DNA from: Palsa-1447 sp964509885
Lineage (GTDB): Bacteria; Verrucomicrobiota; Verrucomicrobiia; Opitutales; Opitutaceae
DNA length: 64,000 nucleotides
NCBI GenBank assembly: GCA_964509885.1
Contig: CAZDZL010000005.1
Coordinates: 42,933-106,932, forward strand
Direction: 5' to 3'
Positions 1-6,709 of the stretch are shown piece after piece. The translations under genes were made by a program, and so were the position numbers. Within the stretch, counting starts at the first letter, position 1, and every line of letters starts with the position of its first letter. The notes beneath the pieces were generated by a model, which worked only from the letters and a program-made list of their open reading frames with translations, was not told the origin of the DNA and did not search any database.

Positions 1-108
1 CATGTAGGCCGCGCCCAGGACGACGCCCAGGGCCACGGAGAGGATGGCCCCGAGTATCACCTCGAGCCAGCTCGGCCCCTTGGCCGCCTTCTTGTTCTTT
101 TTCAGCAT
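1..108 (-). CDS. N-terminal part of a small membrane protein, cut by the window edge
   Basis: Thirty-six codons are visible from an ATG at 108-106, and the frame runs off the left edge. The start is lysine-rich (MLKKNKKAAKG), followed by a hydrophobic stretch at about residues 15-35 that would be a signal anchor or first membrane helix. It begins 7 bases after the stop of the FmdB-type gene on the same strand, so the two are probably co-transcribed. The family cannot be recognised from this fragment. Confidence 0.55.
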   Translation of the reverse strand, partial: MLKKNKKAAKGPSWLEVILGAILSVALGVVLGAAYM

Positions 109-115
109 GGGGGGA

Positions 116-430
116 TCACTTCTTCTTTGAGGGTTCCGTCGCAGACGCTGCGGGCTTGGCGGGTGCCGCCTCGGCCTTCGGCGCGCCCTCGGCCTTGGGC
201 GCGGGGGCGGAGCCCGACTCGGCGGAGGCCGCCTTGGCCATCCCCTTGTTCTTGTAGTCGGTGATGTAAAAGCCGCTCCCCTTGAAGATCAGACCCGCGC
301 CCCCGCCGATCAGCCGCTTCAGCGCCAGCTTGTGGCATTTCGGGCATCTCCTCAGCGGCTCGTCCCTCATGGACTGGAACTGATCGAAATGGTGACCGCA
401 CTTGGAACATGCGTACTCGTAGGTGGGCAT
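116..430 (-). CDS. FmdB-type zinc-ribbon protein
   Basis: This 104-residue protein starts MPTYEYACSKCG and has two CxxC pairs (C8/C11 and C29/C32), the zinc-ribbon pattern of the FmdB family. Members are named as putative regulators, but the biochemical role is unproven. The zinc ribbon is followed by GSGFYITDYK and a long Ala/Pro/Lys/Glu-rich tail ending in SKKK, probably disordered. The ATG at 430 matches the conserved start of the family. The gene is divergent from the prenyl synthase at 521, leaving 90 bases for both promoters. Confidence 0.88.
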   Translation of the reverse strand: MPTYEYACSKCGHHFDQFQSMRDEPLRRCPKCHKLALKRLIGGGAGLIFKGSGFYITDYKNKGMAKAASAESGSAPAPKAEGAPKAEAAPAKPAASATEPSKKK

Positions 431-520
431 CGGAGTGGACCGCCCCCACTTTGGGGAACCGAACGGCCTTGGCGAGTTTGTTCTCGGCAGCCGCGGGGCA
501 ATTCCGCTCACTTTCCCCGA

Positions 521-1408
521 ATGGATCACGCCGCCGAGCAGCAACTTCTGTTGTCGAGGGTCGAGGCGGGCATAGACCGGCTGCTGCCCGCGGCGACCGA
601 GCCCTCCACGCGGCTCCACGAGGCGATGCGCTACGCCATGCAGTCGGGGGGAAAGCGACTGCGCCCCGTGCTGGTCCTCGCCTCGGCGCGCCTCTTCGAC
701 GCGGCGGGGGCCGCGGACCCCCTGGCGGCCGCCGTCGCGGTCGAGTGCGTCCACGCCTACTCGCTCGTCCACGACGACCTTCCCTGCATGGACGACGACG
801 AGCTGCGCCGCGGGCGTCCGACGGCCCACCGGGCGTTCGACGAGGCGACCGCCCTCCTGGCCGGCGACGCCCTCCTGACGCGCGCCTTCTCCCTCCTCGC
901 CGAGTCCTACGCGCCCCGGCCCGCGCTCGCCACCGCCCTCGTCGCGGAGCTGGCCGGTGCCGCCGGCAGCCGCAGGCTGGTCGGCGGCCAGATGGAGGAC
1001 CTCCTCGCCGAGCGGGGCGCGGGCGCCACGCCCGACGGCCTCAGGTTCATCCACATGAGCAAGACGGCGGCGATGATCGAGGCCTCGCTCGCGATGGGCG
1101 GCCTCTGCGCGGGCGCGGCGGCCCCCTCGCTGGACGCCCTGCGGGCGTGCGGCCGCGAGCTCGGGCTGGCCTTCCAGATCGTGGACGACATCCTCGACGC
1201 GACGTCGGACACCGCCACCCTCGGGAAGACCGCGGGCAAGGACGCGAGGGCCGGGAAGGTCACCTACGTGTCCGTCCACGGCCTGGACGCCGCCCGCCGG
1301 ATCGCGCGCGAGCGCTCGGACTCAGCCATAGCGACCCTTCGCGCGCTTCCGGGTGACACGGGCTTCCTCGCCTGGCTCGCGGAGAGCCTGGTCCTGCGCT
1401 CCCACTAA
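521..1408 (+). CDS. ispA: Short-chain (farnesyl/geranylgeranyl) diphosphate synthase
   Basis: This 295-residue class I polyprenyl synthetase would condense IPP with allylic diphosphates in the isoprenoid pathway. It has GGKRLRP (residues 43-49), the first Asp-rich motif DDLPCMDDD (D85, D86, D91) and the second, DDILD (from D222), followed by GKTAGKD. The layout of the first motif, with two extra residues between the aspartates, is that of bacterial FPP/GGPP synthases. The ATG at 521 fits the family N-terminus; the open frame extends upstream but without similarity. The exact chain length of the product cannot be read from the sequence. Confidence 0.92.
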   Translation: MDHAAEQQLLLSRVEAGIDRLLPAATEPSTRLHEAMRYAMQSGGKRLRPVLVLASARLFDAAGAADPLAAAVAVECVHAYSLVHDDLPCMDDDELRRGRPTAHRAFDEATALLAGDALLTRAFSLLAESYAPRPALATALVAELAGAAGSRRLVGGQMEDLLAERGAGATPDGLRFIHMSKTAAMIEASLAMGGLCAGAAAPSLDALRACGRELGLAFQIVDDILDATSDTATLGKTAGKDARAGKVTYVSVHGLDAARRIARERSDSAIATLRALPGDTGFLAWLAESLVLRSH

Positions 1409-1458
1409 GCATTGCAAATCCGGGGCGGTTCGGGTCAGTTTTGGGCACCCTGCCCCTC

Positions 1459-2061
1459 ATGCCCCGATTCCTGTTCTGCGCGCCCGCCCTGGCGCTTGCC
1501 TTCGCCGCGCCGCTGCACGCCGCCGAGCCGGTGAGCCGCGCCCAGGTCCTGGACGCCATCCGCGCGTTCGAGGCCAACGCCCCGGGCAACCTCGCCTCGC
1601 AGCGGTCCGCGCAGGAGGCCAGCGACGCCGTCGCGAGGGCCTCCGGGACCATCGTCAGGTTCTCGCTCGAGAGCGACGACGTCGTTATCGACCTCGGGAG
1701 CGACTCGGTCACGTGGTGCGACGTGAGGAAGGGCCTGCCTGAGCTTTCCCGCTCGGGCGAGCGCGGCCTGCTCCTGGCCGCCTACCTCTCGGGGTGCGTC
1801 AAGGCGCAGCTCGCGCAGGGAAGGCCCGACCCGAACCCCTACCCGGGCTGGATCGCGATGCTTCGGGTGTACCGCGCGATGAAGGTGCGCGACGGCGCCT
1901 CGGTGCCCGAGGCCGAGGAACTTCTCTCGCGGCAGATGGACGGCTCGCTCGAGACCCACGCCGCCGTCGCCCTCCAGCGCTCGCGCGACAGGCTCCAGAA
2001 GGCCTATGGGCCCACCGGGGGCCAGCCCCAGCAGATCGTCACGGCCTCGTCGCGCCCCTGA
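1459..2061 (+). CDS. Exported protein of unknown function
   Basis: This 200-residue protein has a clear Sec signal peptide (MPRFLFCAPALALAFAAPLHAAE, cleaved near HAA). The mature part is mainly helical and charged, with no motif I recognise. An in-frame TTG at 1441 would add six residues before the signal, so the ATG at 1459 is preferred. Two cysteines in the mature part (in the segments WCDVRKG and SGCVKAQ) could form a disulfide. Its TGA directly abuts the stop of the convergent tpiA gene with no base between them. Confidence 0.7.
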   Translation: MPRFLFCAPALALAFAAPLHAAEPVSRAQVLDAIRAFEANAPGNLASQRSAQEASDAVARASGTIVRFSLESDDVVIDLGSDSVTWCDVRKGLPELSRSGERGLLLAAYLSGCVKAQLAQGRPDPNPYPGWIAMLRVYRAMKVRDGASVPEAEELLSRQMDGSLETHAAVALQRSRDRLQKAYGPTGGQPQQIVTASSRP

Positions 2062-2829
2062 TCAGGAGGCGCCCGCGGCCGCCTTGATCAGCTCGACGAA
2101 GCTGCGCGCCTCGAGGCTCGCGCCCCCGATCAGACCGCCGTCGATGTCCTTCTGCGCAAGGAGCTCAGGCGCGTTGGCGGGCTTCATCGAACCGCCGTAG
2201 AGGATGCGCACGCGCTGGGCCACGGCGTCGCCGTAGGCCTTCGCGAGCAGCCCCCGGATGAATCCGTGGACCTCCTGCGCCTGCTCGGTGGTCGCCACCT
2301 TGCCCGTGCCGATGGCCCAGACGGGCTCGTAGGCGACGACGAGGCTCGCCGCCATGTCCTTGCTCACGCCCTCAAGGGCCCTCTCCGTCTGGGTCTGGAC
2401 GACCCTCAGCGTCGAGCCCGCCTCGCGCTCGGCCAGGCTCTCGCCCACGCAGAGGATCGGCCGCAGCTGGTTCTTGAGCGCCGAGAGGACCTTCTTGTTC
2501 ACGAGCTCGTCCGTCTCGCCGAAGAGGTTCCTGCGCTCGCTGTGCCCCAGGATGACGTGGGTGGCGAAGAGGGCGCGCAGCATTGGCGCCGACACCTCGC
2601 CGGTGAACGCCCCAGAGGCCTCGAAGTGCATGTTCTGGGCGCCCAGCTTGATCAGCGAGCCGTCGATCGCGCCGGCCACGGCCTCCAGGGCCGTGAACGG
2701 GGGGCAGATGACGACCTCGACGTCCGCCTGCGCCCCCACCGCCACCACGAGCTCGCGGGCGAGGGCCACGGCGTCGGCCGACACCTTGTTCATCTTCCAG
2801 TTTCCTGCGATGAGCTTCTTGCGGGTCAT
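2062..2829 (-). CDS. tpiA: Triosephosphate isomerase
   Basis: This 255-residue enzyme interconverts dihydroxyacetone phosphate and glyceraldehyde-3-phosphate in the cytoplasm. The catalytic residues are all present: K12 in GNWKMN, H96 in ILGHSERR and E168 in AYEPVWAIGTG, with the phosphate-binding loop LYGGSMKP near the C-terminus. The length is normal for the family. It is the last gene of a gap-pgk-tpiA operon, 25 bases after pgk. No Shine-Dalgarno sequence is evident. Confidence 0.97.
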   Translation of the reverse strand: MTRKKLIAGNWKMNKVSADAVALARELVVAVGAQADVEVVICPPFTALEAVAGAIDGSLIKLGAQNMHFEASGAFTGEVSAPMLRALFATHVILGHSERRNLFGETDELVNKKVLSALKNQLRPILCVGESLAEREAGSTLRVVQTQTERALEGVSKDMAASLVVAYEPVWAIGTGKVATTEQAQEVHGFIRGLLAKAYGDAVAQRVRILYGGSMKPANAPELLAQKDIDGGLIGGASLEARSFVELIKAAAGAS

Positions 2830-2854
2830 GGGGAGGGCCGTTCGGGCCGGGGGT

Positions 2855-4096
2855 TCAGGTTTCCAGGAAGGCGACCCCCGGCAGGACCTTGCCCTCAAGG
2901 TACTCGAGGCTCGCGCCTCCGCCAGTGGAGCAGTGCGTGACCTTGTCGGCCACATTGAACTTGCGCGCCGCCGTCGCCGTGTCGCCGCCGCCGACGACCG
3001 TCGTCGCGCCGTGCACGGTGGCCTCCGCGACCGCGTCGGCCATCGCCCGCGTCGAGCCCGCGAACTTCTCGAACTCGAACACCCCGGACGGGCCGTTCCA
3101 GATGATCGTCTTCGCCCGCAGGATCGCGCCGCGGTAGAGCTCGATCGACTTGGGGCCCGCGTCGAGGCCCTGCCAGCCCTTCGGGATGCCGGTCGAGTCG
3201 TCCGCAGGCCGCGTCGCGGCGTCGGGGGAGAACCTGTCCGCGCAGACATAGTCGACCGGCAGGATGATCGAGACGCCGCGCGCCTTGGCCTTCTCGGCCA
3301 GCTCGGCGACGATCTTCGCGCCCTCGGGGTCGAAGAGGCTGTCGCCGATCTCCATCCCGTACAGGACCTTCTTGAAGGTGTAGGCCATGCCGCCGCCGAT
3401 GATGATCTCGTCGGCCTTGTCGATCAGGTTGCGGATGAGCGGGATCTTGTCCGCGATCTTCGCGCCGCCGAGGATCGCCAGGAGCGGCCTGCGCGGGCTC
3501 GCGATCACGGCCGCGAAGGCCTTCAGCTCGGCCTCCATCAGGAAGCCGGCCGCCTTCACCGGGAGGTTCACCCCCACCATGGACGAGTGGGCCCGGTGCG
3601 CGGTGCCGAAGGCGTCGTTGATGTAGACGTCGCCGAGCCGCGAGAGGCTGGCGCGGAACGCAGCGACCGCCCCGGGGTCGGCCTTCCTGGAGGTCCCGTC
3701 CTCGAGCTTCACCTTGCCCTCCTCCTCGATGTGGAAGCGCAGGTTCTCGAGAAGGATGACGGAACCCGGCGCGGGCGAGGCGCAGGCGGCCTCGACGGCC
3801 GGGCCGACGCAGTCGTCCAGGAACGTGACCTGCCGGCCGAGGAGCTTTTCAAGCTCGGCCGCGACCGGCCGAAGCGAGTACTTGGCCGTCCTCTGGCCGT
3901 CCGGCCTGCCGAGGTGGCTCATGAGAACGACCGACGCCCCCTGCTCGAGGACGAAGCGGATCGTCGGCAGGGCGGCCGCGATCCTCTGGTTGTTCGTGAT
4001 GGCGCCGGTCGCCTTGTCCTGCGGGACGTTGAAGTCCACGCGGATCAGCGCGCGCTTGCCGGCGAGTTGGAGGTCGCGGCAGCCCTTGAAGCTCAT
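2855..4096 (-). CDS. pgk: Phosphoglycerate kinase
   Basis: This 413-residue enzyme makes ATP from 1,3-bisphosphoglycerate. Characteristic segments are RVDFNVP near the N-terminus, SHLGRPDG, the hinge-region LGGAKIADKI, NGPSGVFE and the C-terminal GGGDTATA. The ATG overlaps the stop of gap by four bases (ATGA), indicating translational coupling within the glycolytic operon. An insertion before IELYRGAIL (DSTGIPKGWQGLD) is common in many bacterial PGKs. Confidence 0.97.
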   Translation of the reverse strand: MSFKGCRDLQLAGKRALIRVDFNVPQDKATGAITNNQRIAAALPTIRFVLEQGASVVLMSHLGRPDGQRTAKYSLRPVAAELEKLLGRQVTFLDDCVGPAVEAACASPAPGSVILLENLRFHIEEEGKVKLEDGTSRKADPGAVAAFRASLSRLGDVYINDAFGTAHRAHSSMVGVNLPVKAAGFLMEAELKAFAAVIASPRRPLLAILGGAKIADKIPLIRNLIDKADEIIIGGGMAYTFKKVLYGMEIGDSLFDPEGAKIVAELAEKAKARGVSIILPVDYVCADRFSPDAATRPADDSTGIPKGWQGLDAGPKSIELYRGAILRAKTIIWNGPSGVFEFEKFAGSTRAMADAVAEATVHGATTVVGGGDTATAARKFNVADKVTHCSTGGGASLEYLEGKVLPGVAFLET

Positions 4097-5139
4097 AGAC
4101 CGGAGGCGACCTTCTTGAGGAGGTCCACGCAGCGGTTGCTGTAGCCCCACTCGTTGTCGTACCAGCTGACGAGCTTGAAGAAGCGGCTGTTGAGCTCGAT
4201 GCCGGAGCCGGCGTCGAAGATCGACGAGCTCCTGTCGTGGATGAAGTCGCTCGAGGCGACCTCGTCGGCCGTGTAGGTGAGGATGCCCTTCAGGTAGGTC
4301 TCGCTCGCCCTCTTCATGGCCTCGCAGATCGCCTTGTAGGAGGTCTCCTTGACCGTCCTGACCGTCAGGTCGACGACAGAGACGGTCGGCGTCGGGACGC
4401 GGAACGACATGCCGGTCAGCTTGCCCTTGACCTCGGGGCACACCAGGCCGACGGCCCGGGCCGCGCCCGTGGTCGACGGGATGATGTTGATCGCCGCGGA
4501 GCGGCCGCCCTTCCAGTCCTTCTTCGACGGGCCGTCCACGGTCTTCTGGGTCGCGGTGTACGAGTGGATGGTGGTCATGAGGCCCTCCTCGATCCCGAAG
4601 CCCTCCTTCAGGAGGACGTGGACGAGCGGCGCCAGGCAGTTGGTCGTGCAGGACGCGTTGGAGATGATCGCGTGCTTCGCCGGGTCGTAGTTGGCGTCGT
4701 TGACGCCCATGACGAGCGTGATGTCCTCGCCCTTGGCCGGCGCCGAGATGATGACCTTCTTGGCGCCCGCCGCCAGGTGTCCCTTCGCCTTCTCGGCCTC
4801 GGTGAAGAGGCCGGTCGACTCGATCACGATCTGGACGCCGAGGGCGCCCCACGGGAGCTCCGCGGGCGTCTTCGCGCTCACGACCTTGATGTCGTGGCCG
4901 TTCACGACCAGGACGTCGTCCTCGGCCTTGTCCGGCGAGGACTTCTTGGAGGTCACCGTGCCCGCAAAGCGCCCTTGGGTGGAGTCGTACTTGACCAGGT
5001 AGGCCAGGTTGTCGGCGGGGACGATGTCGCCGACGGCGACGACGTCGAACGCCGAGCCGAGGAGGCCCTGCTCAACGAGGGCCCGGAATACAAGGCGGCC
5101 GATGCGGCCGAAGCCATTTATAGCAACTTTTACAGCCAT
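4093..5139 (-). CDS. gap: Glyceraldehyde-3-phosphate dehydrogenase, type I
   Basis: This 348-residue NAD-dependent enzyme oxidises glyceraldehyde-3-phosphate to 1,3-bisphosphoglycerate. The Rossmann motif INGFGRIGR is at residues 7-15, the catalytic cysteine is C164 in SNASCTTNC, and the partner histidine is H192 in TIHSYTATQ. WYDNEWGYSNR near the C-terminus is the family hallmark. It is the first gene of gap-pgk-tpiA, after 160 non-coding bases that separate it from the upstream KDO transferase. The open frame continues upstream of the ATG without similarity. Confidence 0.97.
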   Translation of the reverse strand: MAVKVAINGFGRIGRLVFRALVEQGLLGSAFDVVAVGDIVPADNLAYLVKYDSTQGRFAGTVTSKKSSPDKAEDDVLVVNGHDIKVVSAKTPAELPWGALGVQIVIESTGLFTEAEKAKGHLAAGAKKVIISAPAKGEDITLVMGVNDANYDPAKHAIISNASCTTNCLAPLVHVLLKEGFGIEEGLMTTIHSYTATQKTVDGPSKKDWKGGRSAAINIIPSTTGAARAVGLVCPEVKGKLTGMSFRVPTPTVSVVDLTVRTVKETSYKAICEAMKRASETYLKGILTYTADEVASSDFIHDRSSSIFDAGSGIELNSRFFKLVSWYDNEWGYSNRCVDLLKKVASGL

Positions 5140-5247
5140 GGGAGTGTGCGGATGATGTGGTGTGCTTAGGTGAGGGACTGAACTGAATGTCCCGCCATGA
5201 AGCGGGAGCGTTTCAATCAACAAACCGCGTGCGCGAAGGCAAGTGAG

Positions 5248-5277
5248 ATCATACCCCCTGGCCCCGTATGACAGGAA
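5248..5277 (-). promoter_or_regulatory. Candidate promoter of gap-pgk-tpiA
   Basis: Read on the minus strand, TTCCTG (5277-5272) and TATGAT (5253-5248) are separated by 18 bases in the 160-base non-coding stretch before gap. The -10 element is good and the -35 is weak. It would give a leader of about 100 bases. This is a visual call only. Confidence 0.3.
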
Positions 5278-5299
5278 GCCGTAGCATCCCCCGGGCCAT

Positions 5300-6583
5300 T
5301 CAGCCGGCCCGGGCGAGCTCTTCGCGCAGCGCCGAGAGCGTCCTGGCCACCCCGCCGCCGTTGTCGCGCCTCCAGCCCGCGGCCGCCGCCGCGAGCGCGT
5401 CCCGCTCCCCCTTGTCGAGCAGGAGCACCGCCGCCAGTCCCGCGAGCTCAGCCGCGTCCGAGACCCGCCTCGCCGCCCCCCGCGCAAGGAGGTCGCCCTC
5501 GATCGAGCGGAAGTTGGCCATCCCGGGCCCGAAGAGGATGGCCTTGCCGAGCGTCGCCGCCTCGACCGGCGTCTGGCCCTCCGTGTGGGGCGCCAGGCTC
5601 TTCCCCACGAAGACCAGGTCGGCGAGCTGCGTCATCCGGCGCAGCTCCCCGGTGGTGTCGCCCACGGCGACGTCGACCTCACCCGGCGCAGGGCCCCTGG
5701 ACCTCAGGTGGTACGAGAGCCCGGTCGCCTTGAGCACCCTCTCGACATCGTCGCGGCGCTCGGCGTGCCTGGGGACGATGAGGAGCGAGGCGGCGACGCC
5801 GCTCTCGCGCGCTGCGCCAAGGGCCCCGACGAGCGCCTCCTCCTCTCCCGGCCACGTCGACGAGCCGAGGAGGACAAGCCGCCCCTCGGCGAGGCCCAGC
5901 TCGCGCCGAAGAAGCGCTCGCTCGGCCGGGTCCATCGCGGGAATGTCCACGTCCAGCTTGATGTTGCCCGTGACCCGGATCCGCTCGTCCGGAAACCCGA
6001 GCTCGCGGAACCTCCCGGCATCGAGTTCGGACCCCGCCAGGAGGAGCGTCATCCCGTCCATCACGAAGCGCGCGGCCCAGGGAAACGCCGAGAGGCGCCG
6101 GTAGCTCCTGTCGGAGATCCGCGCATTGATGCAGACGACCGGCACGCCTCGGGCGCGGGCCTGGTGCATGTGCTCGGGCCAGCGCTCGCCCTCGGTCACG
6201 ATGGCCAGGTCGGGAGCGATCCTCTCCCAGGCGCGGGCCGAGAACGGCATCCAGTCGATCGGGAAATAGGCGACGGCGGCCACGAGGCCGGCGTGGCGCT
6301 CGAGCGCGAGCCGGTGGCCGGTGCTGGTCGTGGTCGTCAGCACGACCTCGGTCCCGTCGGCCTTGAGCGCGCGCAGGATCGGCTCCACCGCGAGCATCTC
6401 GCCGACGCTCACCGCCTGCAGCCAGACCCGGCGCACCCCCGGGCGCCGCGGCAGGGCCGGACCCCTCCCGAAGCGCTGGCCGAACCCGCGGGCGTAGCCG
6501 CCGCGCCTGCGCATCCGCAGCAGGTAGTAGGGCGACGTGGCCACGAGGAAGAAGGGGAACAGCAGCCGGTAGATCCAGATCAT
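5300..6583 (-). CDS. waaA: 3-deoxy-D-manno-octulosonic acid (KDO) transferase
   Basis: This 427-residue protein attaches KDO to lipid A precursors at the inner membrane. It begins with an N-terminal membrane anchor (about residues 3-23), then QAVSVGEMLA with E62 at the place of the catalytic glutamate, LTTTTSTGHRLA, YFPIDW, and the GT-B C-terminal half with GSTWPGEEE, VPRHAERR and HTEGQTPVEAA. The usual ETELWPN segment reads TEGERWPEH here, a variant. The start ATG at 6583 puts the anchor right at the N-terminus, as in the family. It is divergent from the M16 peptidase gene. Its presence implies a lipopolysaccharide outer membrane. Confidence 0.92.
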   Translation of the reverse strand: MIWIYRLLFPFFLVATSPYYLLRMRRRGGYARGFGQRFGRGPALPRRPGVRRVWLQAVSVGEMLAVEPILRALKADGTEVVLTTTTSTGHRLALERHAGLVAAVAYFPIDWMPFSARAWERIAPDLAIVTEGERWPEHMHQARARGVPVVCINARISDRSYRRLSAFPWAARFVMDGMTLLLAGSELDAGRFRELGFPDERIRVTGNIKLDVDIPAMDPAERALLRRELGLAEGRLVLLGSSTWPGEEEALVGALGAARESGVAASLLIVPRHAERRDDVERVLKATGLSYHLRSRGPAPGEVDVAVGDTTGELRRMTQLADLVFVGKSLAPHTEGQTPVEAATLGKAILFGPGMANFRSIEGDLLARGAARRVSDAAELAGLAAVLLLDKGERDALAAAAAGWRRDNGGGVARTLSALREELARAG

Positions 6584-6709
6584 TTTCGGGCGGGCGGGGG
6601 AACCCCCAAGAAACGCCGAAACCGCCCGGCAAGGCCACAACAAGTTTTGGGGCGCGGCTTTTTTGCTGCATCCGCGCGCCCCGCGGCCAACGATCCGGCC
6701 CCTCCCACC

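Noticed and set aside
5585..6709. Long upstream open frame joined to the M16 peptidase gene
   Set aside because: It is antisense to the KDO transferase and has no protein-like character; the signal peptide starts at 6710.
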